This document shows, piece by piece, positions 33,095-41,882 of a stretch of DNA of 64,000 nucleotides. The position numbers and the translations under genes are program-made. A model generated the notes under the pieces. It searched no databases. It saw only the letters and a list, made by a program, of their open reading frames with translations, and had not been told where the DNA came from. Source of the stretch: Pedobacter fastidiosus (GTDB taxonomy: Bacteria > Bacteroidota > Bacteroidia > Sphingobacteriales > Sphingobacteriaceae); contig NZ_JACRYL010000015.1 in NCBI RefSeq assembly GCF_014306625.1, forward strand, positions 64,705 to 128,704, given 5' to 3'. How positions within the stretch are numbered: the stretch's first letter is position 1; each line of letters opens with the position of its first letter.

Positions 33095-33145
33095 AAACAA
33101 AACCAAGTTTGTAAATTAACCGTTATTAATAAAAAAAGAAATAAA

Positions 33146-33799
33146 ATGGCGACCGCTCAACAAATCAGAAATGCATATCTCGACTATGTTTTAACTAACA
33201 ACGAAAAACCAAAAACGGTTTACAGCTTTGTTAAGAAATTGAAAATCACCGAAGCTGATTTTTACCAGTTTTTCTCTTCTTTTGAAAGTATTGAGAAGAC
33301 GATTTGGTTTGAATACACGCACAATACGATAAGCAAGATTAAAGAACAGGAAGTTTGGGATCAATATACTTCGAGAGAAAAAATGCTTTCGTTTTTCTAC
33401 AGTTATTTAGAAAATTTAAAAACGGAGAGAAGCTTTATTATTTACAGTTTGAAAAATTATAAAGGTAAATTTTCTACTCCAGATGTACTTGCTGGTGTAA
33501 AACCAATTTTCGAAAACTTCGCAGAAGACATTATAAATGAAGGATTGGAAAGTGGTGAATTGGCTGAACGTAAGTTTTTAAGCAAGCGCTACAAAGATGC
33601 TTTATGGATTCAGTTTGCTTTTATTGTTAATTTTTGGGTAAATGATGATAGTGAAGGTTTTGAAAAAAGTGATGAGGCGATAGAAAAAGGAATGAATGTA
33701 ACTTTTGATCTTTTCCAACACTCTCCTATTGATAATTTATTGGAGTACGGAAAATTTTTATCTAGAAATGGGAAATTTAAAGAGAAAATGGGGTTTTAA
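33146..33799 (+). CDS. TetR-family-type regulator
   Basis: A 217-aa helical protein. The N-terminal about 50 residues look like a TetR DNA-binding domain (QQIRNAYLDYVLTN ... TVYSFVKKLKITEADFYQFFSSFESIEKTIW), though the turn is less basic than usual. The rest resembles the TetR C-terminal domain found in Bacteroidota regulators. It sits 6 bases before the ABC1-kinase gene and is surely co-transcribed with it. This pair is recurrent in the phylum as far as I recall. Whether it binds DNA or another ligand is open. Confidence 0.7.
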   Translation: MATAQQIRNAYLDYVLTNNEKPKTVYSFVKKLKITEADFYQFFSSFESIEKTIWFEYTHNTISKIKEQEVWDQYTSREKMLSFFYSYLENLKTERSFIIYSLKNYKGKFSTPDVLAGVKPIFENFAEDIINEGLESGELAERKFLSKRYKDALWIQFAFIVNFWVNDDSEGFEKSDEAIEKGMNVTFDLFQHSPIDNLLEYGKFLSRNGKFKEKMGF

Positions 33800-33805
33800 A
33801 ATTTA

Positions 33806-35116
33806 ATGAAAATACAACAGAGTATTCCAACAACAAAAGTAGAGCGTTCGGCAAAATTTGTTAAAACAGGTTTTCAAATCGGCGGAAATTACATAAAACA
33901 TTATTCGAAAAAGCTTTTCAATCCAGATTTGGATAGAGAACAGCTTAATGAAGATAATGCAACAGATATTTATAAATCGTTAAGTGAGTTAAAAGGAAGT
34001 GCGCTTAAAATTGCTCAAATGTTGAGCATGGATAAAAACATACTCCCAAAATCTTACGTTGATAAATTTACACAGTCACAATATAATGCTCCACCATTAT
34101 CAGGACCACTTATTGTTAGAACATTTTCTAAAAATTTCGGCAAAACACCCGAGAACATTTACGATAGTTTTAATTTAACATCAAGCAATGCAGCCTCTAT
34201 TGGTCAGGTTCATCAAGCAACTTTAAATGGAAAGAAATTAGCGGTTAAAATTCAGTATCCTGGTGTTGGCGATAGTATTTCATCAGATTTAAAATTAGTT
34301 AAACCCTTTGCATTTCGATTATTGGGCATGTCTGAAAAAGACTTAAATGTTTATATAAAAGAGGTGGAGGAACGCTTATTAGAAGAAACAGATTATGAAT
34401 TAGAAGTTAGACGATCTATCGAATTTTCTGAAGCCTGTAAAAATCTCGATCATGTTGTTTTTCCAAAATATTACCCCGAACTATCTGGAAAAAGGATTAT
34501 CACGATGGATTGGATTGAGGGCTTACATTTAAAAGAGTTTTTAAAAACAAATCCTTCTCAAGAGTTAAGAAATAAAATTGGACAGGCGCTTTGGGATTTC
34601 TATAATTTTCAGCAACATGAATTAAGAGCTGTACACGCCGATCCACATCCAGGAAATTTTATGATCACACCAGATGAAAATCTTGGCGTTATAGATTTTG
34701 GTTGTATTAAAGAAATGCCTGATGATTTTTATTACCCGTTTTTCTCTTTAATTTCTACAGATGTAATTAATGATAAGGCAAAAACTATTGACGCTTTTAG
34801 AAAACTGGATATGATTCATAAAGAGGACACTCCGGCGCAAATTGAGTTTTATTACAAGTCATACAAAGAAATGATCGAGCTTTTTGCGAAACCTTACATA
34901 AGCAAATCTTTCGATTTTAGTAAGCCAGAATTTTTCGAGCAATTATATGCTTATGGAGAAAAAATTTCGAAGATGCCTGAGTTTAAGCAAGCTCGTGGTG
35001 TTAAGCATTTTATCTATGTTAACCGTACCAACTTTGGCTTGTATACAATATTACACGAATTAAATGCTGTAGTAAATACAGATACTTTTAAGCCAACTTT
35101 AAATAAGGCATTTTAA
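33806..35116 (+). CDS. ABC1/UbiB-family atypical kinase
   Basis: A 436-aa member of the ADCK/UbiB kinase-like family. It has the inhibitory KxGQ-type helix (SALKIAQMLSM), the Ala-rich loop with NAASIGQVHQA, the catalytic lysine segment KKLAVKIQYPGVG, the catalytic HADPHPGNFMI and the metal-binding DFGCIKEM. UbiB proteins support ubiquinone or other isoprenoid-lipid handling and bind ATP; here menaquinone or lipid handling is more likely, by inference. It forms a pair with the TetR-like gene and overlaps the convergent response regulator by 4 bases. Confidence 0.92.
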   Translation: MKIQQSIPTTKVERSAKFVKTGFQIGGNYIKHYSKKLFNPDLDREQLNEDNATDIYKSLSELKGSALKIAQMLSMDKNILPKSYVDKFTQSQYNAPPLSGPLIVRTFSKNFGKTPENIYDSFNLTSSNAASIGQVHQATLNGKKLAVKIQYPGVGDSISSDLKLVKPFAFRLLGMSEKDLNVYIKEVEERLLEETDYELEVRRSIEFSEACKNLDHVVFPKYYPELSGKRIITMDWIEGLHLKEFLKTNPSQELRNKIGQALWDFYNFQQHELRAVHADPHPGNFMITPDENLGVIDFGCIKEMPDDFYYPFFSLISTDVINDKAKTIDAFRKLDMIHKEDTPAQIEFYYKSYKEMIELFAKPYISKSFDFSKPEFFEQLYAYGEKISKMPEFKQARGVKHFIYVNRTNFGLYTILHELNAVVNTDTFKPTLNKAF

Positions 35117-35469
35117 GCATTTTTCTTTACAACTTCTACCATATGATCAATATCAAATGGTTTTTCGATGTAATCATCAGCCTTGCAGTCTTCGGCCTGT
35201 TGCGGTAATTTATTAGATGTAGAGGTTAATACCGCAGAAATATCTTCAGTTTCAGGATCAGATTTTAATTCGTTAATAATTTCTGATCCTTTTTTTGTGC
35301 CTTTAATATGATCATCGATAACAACAATATCCGGATCAATATCATCAATATTCTCTATCGGTTCGGTTGTTAGTGATGCGGTAACATCAAATCCCTCCTC
35401 ATCCAAAACTTGATCCATGATATCGAGGATGTCTTTATTATCCTGAACAAGAACAACTTTTTTCTTCAT
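35113..35469 (-). CDS. Single-domain response regulator (CheY-like)
   Basis: A 118-aa receiver domain alone. It starts KKKVVLVQDNKDILDIMDQV, where the first acidic pair is reduced to QDN, has phospho-Asp in DIVVIDDHIKG, the Thr/Ser in AVLTSTSNK and the conserved Lys in YIEKPFDIDH. No output domain is present, so it would act through partner proteins. No kinase gene lies beside it. Confidence 0.88.
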   Translation of the reverse strand: MKKKVVLVQDNKDILDIMDQVLDEEGFDVTASLTTEPIENIDDIDPDIVVIDDHIKGTKKGSEIINELKSDPETEDISAVLTSTSNKLPQQAEDCKADDYIEKPFDIDHMVEVVKKNA

Positions 35470-35707
35470 AAGATTTTATAGGGCTGTAAATTATTTTTAA
35501 AGATAAGAAAAAGTATTATCTCAAAACAAATCTCCAATTATTTTACAAAGCAGATATAATTACAAAGTTTGGTCTTTAATAATCGCCCGTTCGTCGATTA
35601 GTTTATAGCGATAGTATAAAAGCGACAACTTGCCTGCAACGTTTTCCAATTGATGGCGTCTTATCTACAAAACCTTAAGAAATTATAAATAGTTAAATCA
35701 AAATATT

Positions 35708-36310
35708 ATGAAAACCTCAATCAAAACCCTAATCGCATCATCATTAACAGCTATCGTTTTATCAACAGCTATGTTTACTACAAGTGTATCCGCAGCAGAT
35801 AAAATTACAAAAACAGTTTCTGCACCAACAAATTTCAAAAGAATTTCTGTTAAAGGAAATGTAGAAGTTGTATTGGTTCAAAGAGGCATAGAAGGTGTTG
35901 CTTACGCTGACGAAAATGCCGGCAAAGTAAGCATTACCCAAGAAGGCGATATTCTTCGCATTAACTCAACCGACAAAAACTACACTAAACTTATTGTTTA
36001 TGTAAACAACATTTTTAGAATCGAAGCTTCGGAAAATGCAGTTGTTAAAACAGAAGGAAAAATTACAACAAAATTTCTTCAGGTATTTTTAAAAGGAAAT
36101 GCTCATGCTGATTTAAACACAAGTACTGAAGGATTATATACTGTAATTAAAGAGAACGCAGATTTAAAATTAAGTGGATCTACTGATAATCACACATTGG
36201 TTATGGGCAAAACTCCAAAATTAACAATGGATAGATTTGCGGCTTTGAAAACCAACATCAGCTCGGTAGAAACCAATGCAGTGGAAAAAGAAGTTGCCGT
36301 ATTAAACTAA
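35708..36310 (+). CDS. GIN-domain (DUF2807) exported protein
   Basis: A 200-aa exported protein with a signal peptide ending near SVSAA. The remainder is a DUF2807 auto-transporter-like beta-helix: FKRISVKGNVEVVLVQRGIE, IYVNNIFRIEASENAVVKTE and LQVFLKGNAHADLNTSTEG. Family members are common in Bacteroidota and sit in the envelope; the biochemical role is unknown. A very strong terminator follows. Confidence 0.85.
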   Translation: MKTSIKTLIASSLTAIVLSTAMFTTSVSAADKITKTVSAPTNFKRISVKGNVEVVLVQRGIEGVAYADENAGKVSITQEGDILRINSTDKNYTKLIVYVNNIFRIEASENAVVKTEGKITTKFLQVFLKGNAHADLNTSTEGLYTVIKENADLKLSGSTDNHTLVMGKTPKLTMDRFAALKTNISSVETNAVEKEVAVLN

Positions 36311-36331
36311 TTATATAAAACACAAAAAATG

Positions 36332-36366
36332 AAAAAGCATCCTGAGGGTTATCAGGATGCTTTTTT
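36332..36366 (+). terminator. Intrinsic terminator, bidirectional
   Basis: A 14-bp perfect stem (AAAAAGCATCCTGA at 36332-36345, complement at 36352-36365) with a 6-base loop, and A and T tracts on both ends. It separates the GIN-domain gene and the convergent aspartic-protease gene and can serve both. Confidence 0.9.
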
Positions 36367-36380
36367 AGTTATAAGAAATT

Positions 36381-37916
36381 TTAAATCGAAATTTTGCTCA
36401 ATTCAAATTTCAATTTCTGTTGCTTTCTATTTACTTCAACACCAATTTTGTTTTTAGCAAGCACTCTTAATTGTTGCGTAATCTGATCTAAGTTTTCTGG
36501 CGTAACATTATTTATAGAAATCAATTCATCGCCACTTCGTAAACCTGCTTTGTAGGCAAGTCCTTTTTCATCTGCATTTCTAACAATAAATTTCGAACCA
36601 TTTTTTTCAAAACCTATTCCAAGTACATATAATGGAACCAAGGGTACAGTAAAGGTTTTATTTGGACTTATATCGATGTAATTTAGATTATAATTAAAGA
36701 CGAAATTAAATTTCCCAATTAAAGACATACCCATTAAACCATGCCGATCAAAGCCATAAGCAGGTTGTTCTGTAGGTAAATCGACTGCAACAGTAGGGTT
36801 TTGCAGACCTAAACCGGCAATGCTAATATTGTCTATTGTGCCCATTTCTGATTTTGTGATGTTTCCACTCAAATCCATTGATGCCGAAGTATTTTTGTTT
36901 TTTATCTTATCAACCAAACCATTGGTGAAAGCATTTAAAAAATAATTCCCATAAATAGAACCACCAGCTCCTGTATCAAACAACAATCTGGTTTTATAAT
37001 CTATCCCCTTGATTTTTAGATTTACATCAATTTTCGGAATGTTATTGGTTAGGTAAATTGGAACGATATTTTTTGGTAGATTCTCAAAATAACCAAAATT
37101 AAAAATGCTCATTTGGTTATCATCTAAATTTAGGGCAACCTGATAATCCTTTAATAAATCGAAACCAATTATTCCATCCATTTGGTGACCTGTAACTTTT
37201 TGCAAGTTGCTTAAATTGGCCACCACAACTTGTTTTCCACGAATTTTAACTTCGCCAATGTTGAGGTTCAAAGTATCAATTGTTTTAAATTTTCCACCGT
37301 TACCGGCTGTTTTAATATCTATTGCTTGTTGACTAGATTTTAAACCCAAATTAGTTGCGAGAGATTCACTCAAAGTTGTTGCTCCTGCTCCGCTATCGAA
37401 AAGGAAGTTGTATTTTCTATTGCTTCCTGCAATTTCCATTTCTATAAATATCATTCCAGATGATCGCTTGATTTCGGTTTTGGTTAGGAGTTTCACAGGC
37501 TGAAGTTCTTGACTAACTGGATCAACCCTTCCCATCAGTTTTTCGAAATGACCGATTCTTTCAAAGGCTAAAAAATTGTTCATTCTAACCCAAGAAACCA
37601 TGTTTGGGCCAGATTTTGGCACAGCGGTTAACTTTGCATAGATTTTATTGTTCCGTTTTGTGATGGAATCAAAATATACAGAATCGAGCACAACAGGGTT
37701 AATCAATTGAGGAAGAACGTTTGTTAAATCACGATCTCTATATTCTGCGATATGAAAAGTTTCATCTAAAACAGAAGCTATATTTTTAACATCATGCTTC
37801 TTTAAATTCTGTGCAAAAAATTGGAGTGCATACTTAACTTGAGCATCGCTTGGCGCCTGCTGTGCAAAACCAAACTTTGTAATAAATAATAATCCTATAA
37901 ATAATATCTTTTTCAT
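36381..37916 (-). CDS. Retropepsin-like aspartic protease with two active-site motifs and PDZ
   Basis: A 511-aa exported protein with signal peptide (MKKILFIGLLFITKFGFAQQ). Two retropepsin-like catalytic motifs occur in one chain, FLFDSGAGATTLSESLA at about 175 and RLLFDTGAGGSIY at about 314, so the chain can form its own pseudo-dimer. The C-terminal 75 residues are a PDZ domain (GLAYKAGLRSGDELISINNV). It is probably a periplasmic peptidase. It is the last gene of the protease/SusCD block, 5 bases after the subtilase gene. Confidence 0.85.
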   Translation of the reverse strand: MKKILFIGLLFITKFGFAQQAPSDAQVKYALQFFAQNLKKHDVKNIASVLDETFHIAEYRDRDLTNVLPQLINPVVLDSVYFDSITKRNNKIYAKLTAVPKSGPNMVSWVRMNNFLAFERIGHFEKLMGRVDPVSQELQPVKLLTKTEIKRSSGMIFIEMEIAGSNRKYNFLFDSGAGATTLSESLATNLGLKSSQQAIDIKTAGNGGKFKTIDTLNLNIGEVKIRGKQVVVANLSNLQKVTGHQMDGIIGFDLLKDYQVALNLDDNQMSIFNFGYFENLPKNIVPIYLTNNIPKIDVNLKIKGIDYKTRLLFDTGAGGSIYGNYFLNAFTNGLVDKIKNKNTSASMDLSGNITKSEMGTIDNISIAGLGLQNPTVAVDLPTEQPAYGFDRHGLMGMSLIGKFNFVFNYNLNYIDISPNKTFTVPLVPLYVLGIGFEKNGSKFIVRNADEKGLAYKAGLRSGDELISINNVTPENLDQITQQLRVLAKNKIGVEVNRKQQKLKFELSKISI

Positions 37917-37921
37917 CTCGA

Positions 37922-39547
37922 TTATTTTGTTGGTTTAGATTTTTGATCTGCTAATTTTAAGGCCTGATATGCATTTACAATTCCACCAGAAACTGAAATA
38001 TTCTGTAGTTTTTGCTTACCCTGCCAATCTTCCGGTACAATTGTTACGGTTTGCATTAAGAGATCTTTAACTTCAGATGCTGAAAATTTTGGATAATAAG
38101 AACGAATCAACGCAGCTACACCACATACTACTGGCGATGCCATACTTGTACCGTGCATGCCTGAATATTTATTATCCAATGCGGTTGAATACACATTGAA
38201 ACCTGGAGCAAAAAGATCTACAGATTTTTTACCGTAGTTAGAAAAACCCATAATCTCGCCGAAAGGACTTGTTGCGCCAACCGTAATTACATTGCTTGCT
38301 TTTTTGCCGTTATTGTAAAACTGAGAAGGGTAAAAAACAAATTCATCGGTATTTTCTGTAAAGTTTCCTCCGCCACGAACAATTAATACATCTTTCTTTT
38401 CGGCATACTGAATGGCTTCATCAACCAGCTGTTTTTTTGGTGAAACGCGTTTACCAAAGCTCATATTTATTAATTGAGCTCCATTATCTACCGCATAACG
38501 AATTGCTTTAGCTACATCTTCATCGTATTCATCACCCTGCGGAACAACCACTCTTATTGGCATAATTTCTACTTGATCTGCAATACCATCTATCCCTAAA
38601 TTATTTCCACGAACGGCTCCTATTGCACCAGCAACGTGTGTTCCATGATCAGAATTTTTAAAGCTTAACTGATTGTTACCCCAATTTTGACCAGGTTTTA
38701 AACCGGCCATAACCATTGCTCTTCCATCTTTTGATGCGGAAACAAATTGTTGCTGAAGATTACTTTCCGAATTGCTGATCATAAAAGGACCAAGCTTGTA
38801 TAAAATATTTACAGGAAGATCATTGCTGTACTTGCTCCCTTGAGCCCTCATTTTTAAAAGTTCATAGGTCAAAATCATTTCCTTATCACCAGAAAATTCT
38901 GGTTTGGTATCGTAAAGCGTTTGAATGGTTATGGCTTGGTTTGGATACGTCTTCTTAAGAAACCGATCTATTGAATCTATTTTAGAAGCCAGATTTTTTG
39001 TCGCTATTACTGATCTTTTAGATTGTGCTAGTGAAGATTTTCGCTGTACTAAATTGAAGTATTTTTTATCTGTTGCACTAAGTTTGCTCGTGTCTCTATT
39101 TTCGTAGAGCTTAGTTAATCTCACATATTCACGATCATCTTCGCTGGTGGCAAATTCGATGTTATTTTTTCCATCTGCACTGCCCAAAAAATTCCAACCA
39201 TGAATATCATCGATATAACCATTATGGTCATCATCAATTCCATTATTAGGTATTTCATTTTTATTGGTCCAGATTACCGATTTTAAATCTTCGTGATTGA
39301 TGTCTACACCAGCATCAATTACAGCAACAATAACTTTTTTAGCTGTTTTTCCTTTAAGTAATTCTGCATAGGCCTTATTTACTTCTATACCATAAACGCT
39401 GTCTTTATCAAAAGAAAGCAAATGCCAGTTTTGTGGATGATGGGTAAATAAGTCCTTTTTCTTTGCATCTGTTAAGCCAGTCTTTTGTTGCGCATTTAAG
39501 CATAGCGGGAGCAATAAGACCAAGAATAGTCTGCTAATTTTTTTCAT
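37922..39547 (-). CDS. S8-family subtilisin-like peptidase
   Basis: A 541-aa exported serine peptidase with signal peptide ending near CLNAQQ. The catalytic triad is complete: Asp in VIDAGVDINHEDL, His in DHGTHVAGAIGAV, Ser in HGTSMASPVVCGVA. Between Asp and His there is a long insert (about 210 residues) that is not typical of plain subtilisins. It likely cleaves proteins in the periplasm or at the surface. It lies between the TlpA-like gene and the aspartic protease on the same strand. Confidence 0.95.
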   Translation of the reverse strand: MKKISRLFLVLLLPLCLNAQQKTGLTDAKKKDLFTHHPQNWHLLSFDKDSVYGIEVNKAYAELLKGKTAKKVIVAVIDAGVDINHEDLKSVIWTNKNEIPNNGIDDDHNGYIDDIHGWNFLGSADGKNNIEFATSEDDREYVRLTKLYENRDTSKLSATDKKYFNLVQRKSSLAQSKRSVIATKNLASKIDSIDRFLKKTYPNQAITIQTLYDTKPEFSGDKEMILTYELLKMRAQGSKYSNDLPVNILYKLGPFMISNSESNLQQQFVSASKDGRAMVMAGLKPGQNWGNNQLSFKNSDHGTHVAGAIGAVRGNNLGIDGIADQVEIMPIRVVVPQGDEYDEDVAKAIRYAVDNGAQLINMSFGKRVSPKKQLVDEAIQYAEKKDVLIVRGGGNFTENTDEFVFYPSQFYNNGKKASNVITVGATSPFGEIMGFSNYGKKSVDLFAPGFNVYSTALDNKYSGMHGTSMASPVVCGVAALIRSYYPKFSASEVKDLLMQTVTIVPEDWQGKQKLQNISVSGGIVNAYQALKLADQKSKPTK

Positions 39548-39580
39548 TTTCTGTTTAATTTTGGTTCTTTTCTCTAACCG

Positions 39581-41005
39581 TTATTTAGCTTGGAGAGCGG
39601 TTTGTATTAGCGATTCAAATTCTGGTTCTGAGGCTTGTGGCGCATGATCTTCGATGATTTTACCAGTTTTATCTATCAGTATATATCGTGGAATTCCGGT
39701 AATGTTGTATGCCTTTTCAAAAGCAGAGGCATTTTTATCTCCTGCATGAAGATCAACACTGTTCATGTTTTTTTCTTTTAGAAAATCAAGCCATTTGGTT
39801 TTCGAATTTGCATTATCTGTAGAGATAGACATAAAAACAACATTCGCGTTATCCTTATATTTATCACGAAGTTTTAAGAAATATGGAAGTGAATGCATGC
39901 AAGGAATGCACCAAGTTGCCCAAACATCTATCGCTACTACTTTGCCTTTAAAATCGCTCAGCTTAACCATTTTACCGGCAGCATCTGGAATAGAAAACTC
40001 TGGAGCCACTGAATTTTTAGATACCTTGCTGTACTTTTCTCTTAAATCGATAAGGTTTTTCTTTGCTGAAGCATCCGTAGTTTTCTCTACGGCGGCAACC
40101 ATTATTTTATCCAATTCGGGGTTCCAGCCTTTTATCGATAGATGATAAATAATACTCTGATTAAGCTCTTCATTAATTACCCTTTCATTGCTTACATTTT
40201 TTAATAGATATTCCATTTTGCCAATCGATCCATTGTCAGATAAATCATCATCAGTAATTTTTGCGTCTTGGCTCAATCTTAAAAAAGCATAATAATTGGT
40301 AACCAATGCTCTTAATCCAATAGATTTTAATGAAGTAACCGCAGGATTATTAAGTGATATTTTGTTAAGCAATTCGAAAAAGCTTTTACTTTGCTGATCA
40401 TTTGAGTTAGCCCTCACATATTGTAATTTAGCTTCTAGATAACGCATATCGTTATAAAAATTCGCAAAGTTGTTTAAATCGACATCTTTGGAAATTGAAA
40501 TAATTTTTATGCCATTTGCATATTGTTTATTTATTTCATCGGTGGTTTGCAAACCTTTTTTATCCTTATTAAAATTAGCCCATGCAGTATTAACATCATT
40601 TATCAATAAGTTATTGCTAGTTGAACTACCAAGCAACTGAACCTTACTCGTGCCTTTTTCTGCAGGTGTAGAAACTGTCTGTTGTTGATTATCCCCACCA
40701 ATTACAAAGATTCCATTCTTTTTTTCGGGAAGAATAATTTGCAAATCATCATTAGGCTTAACAAAAACGGGGTAATTATCAATCCAATAAACCAAAGGTT
40801 CTGCTGAAATGAAATCGATTTCAAATTTACCTTGTTCATCAAGCTTGATCGATTTATATAAAACCCGACCTGTTGAGGAAAATGCCTCCACAAAAAAACC
40901 TGCTGATTTCCCGTTCGCTCCAACCCTACTTCCCCTAACTTTTGCAGCATAAGCTGGCAGTGTAAATATTACAACTGCCAGCAAGCTTAAAACTTTTAAT
41001 TTCAT
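39581..41005 (-). CDS. TlpA-family thioredoxin with N-terminal extension
   Basis: A 474-aa exported protein. A signal peptide (LKVLSLLAVVIFTLPAYA) is followed by an N-terminal domain like DUF4369 and a helical linker. The redoxin part from about 335 has APEFSIPDAAGKMVKLSDF and the active site VWATWCIPCMHSLPYF, a complete CxxC. The cis-Pro is in ITGIPRYILIDKTG. It probably reduces disulfides in the periplasm. It starts 2 bases after the peptidase-like lipoprotein gene ends, so it belongs to the SusCD operon. Confidence 0.9.
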   Translation of the reverse strand: MKLKVLSLLAVVIFTLPAYAAKVRGSRVGANGKSAGFFVEAFSSTGRVLYKSIKLDEQGKFEIDFISAEPLVYWIDNYPVFVKPNDDLQIILPEKKNGIFVIGGDNQQQTVSTPAEKGTSKVQLLGSSTSNNLLINDVNTAWANFNKDKKGLQTTDEINKQYANGIKIISISKDVDLNNFANFYNDMRYLEAKLQYVRANSNDQQSKSFFELLNKISLNNPAVTSLKSIGLRALVTNYYAFLRLSQDAKITDDDLSDNGSIGKMEYLLKNVSNERVINEELNQSIIYHLSIKGWNPELDKIMVAAVEKTTDASAKKNLIDLREKYSKVSKNSVAPEFSIPDAAGKMVKLSDFKGKVVAIDVWATWCIPCMHSLPYFLKLRDKYKDNANVVFMSISTDNANSKTKWLDFLKEKNMNSVDLHAGDKNASAFEKAYNITGIPRYILIDKTGKIIEDHAPQASEPEFESLIQTALQAK

Positions 41006-41007
41006 AA

Positions 41008-41871
41008 TTAATTAACTACGCCAGCGTTTCCGATGGCTTGTAAATCGATATTATATTTTGTTTTGTAATAGTTGATGATGATATCGTACTTCTTTTTGAT
41101 TAAACCACCAGTATCTGTTGTAGATTTTAGTACAGTTGCATCCAATTCCGTCTTCGTTTTAGAAGTAATTAAAGCGATATAAGAAAGAAAATCTTTAATC
41201 ATTTTGTTTTCTGTAGCAAATGCGTTGGTAATTGAAAGGTAACCTTGCGCATAATATGCTGTAGCAGAACCTGCAATTGTGTAGTTCGTTACCGTACTGA
41301 ATTCTGCCGGAATATCTAATTTCCCTCTATTATAAATGAAATTGAAAAACTCCGTGTGCAAATTGGCAACATAAGTTTTCTTTTGCGCATCGTTCATTGA
41401 ATCGAATGATGCTGAAAAATTATTCAATGTAATGTGGTTGTAGCTAGATAAGATGGTGTAAGTGGTTGTAGCTGAAGTTTTGCTTCTTAAATTCTGTCCC
41501 AACAAAACTTTAAAAGGTAAATTATTTTTTAAGAATGCATCAGGATAATAATTAAGCCAATTCTTTTTAACAAAGTTTAATACTTTGCCAACATAAGCCT
41601 CATCAGCAACATCAACAGTGTATAGATCACCAAAGTTTGAAGTTGAATAGACTGGCGTAGCGCTAAAGTCTAAACCACTAAACTTATATAAAAAAAATGT
41701 TCCGTATCTGTTGTAGAAATCTACTATTGTGGGATCGTAATCGTGATTGCCCTGTGGAAGTTGATATTGTACAGCAATATCTGATGGTTCTAAAACAGCT
41801 TCCTTTTTTGAGCAGCCACCAATTAAAATGGCTCCAGTTAAGAAAATTGATAAATATTTTAAGGTTTTCAT
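41008..41871 (-). CDS. Mx1-type metallopeptidase-like lipoprotein, active site degenerate
   Basis: A 287-aa lipoprotein (lipobox LIGGC, Cys20). Its layout follows the putative zinc metallopeptidases (Peptidase_Mx1 type) often placed after SusD: DPTIVDFYNRYGTFFLYKF early, then a beta part, then the helix where an HExxH-type motif is expected. Here that helix reads ANLHTEFFNFIYNR (His172, Glu174), so HExxH is missing. The later YYAQGYLSITNAFATENK segment matches the family. It may bind substrate rather than cut it. It follows susD by 11 bases. Confidence 0.72.
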   Translation of the reverse strand: MKTLKYLSIFLTGAILIGGCSKKEAVLEPSDIAVQYQLPQGNHDYDPTIVDFYNRYGTFFLYKFSGLDFSATPVYSTSNFGDLYTVDVADEAYVGKVLNFVKKNWLNYYPDAFLKNNLPFKVLLGQNLRSKTSATTTYTILSSYNHITLNNFSASFDSMNDAQKKTYVANLHTEFFNFIYNRGKLDIPAEFSTVTNYTIAGSATAYYAQGYLSITNAFATENKMIKDFLSYIALITSKTKTELDATVLKSTTDTGGLIKKKYDIIINYYKTKYNIDLQAIGNAGVVN

Positions 41872-41882
41872 TGCTAAAGAGA

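Noticed and set aside
39765..40145. 126-codon plus frame opposite the TlpA-like gene
   Set aside because: It is a shadow of the minus-strand gene, which has a clear CxxC thioredoxin domain.
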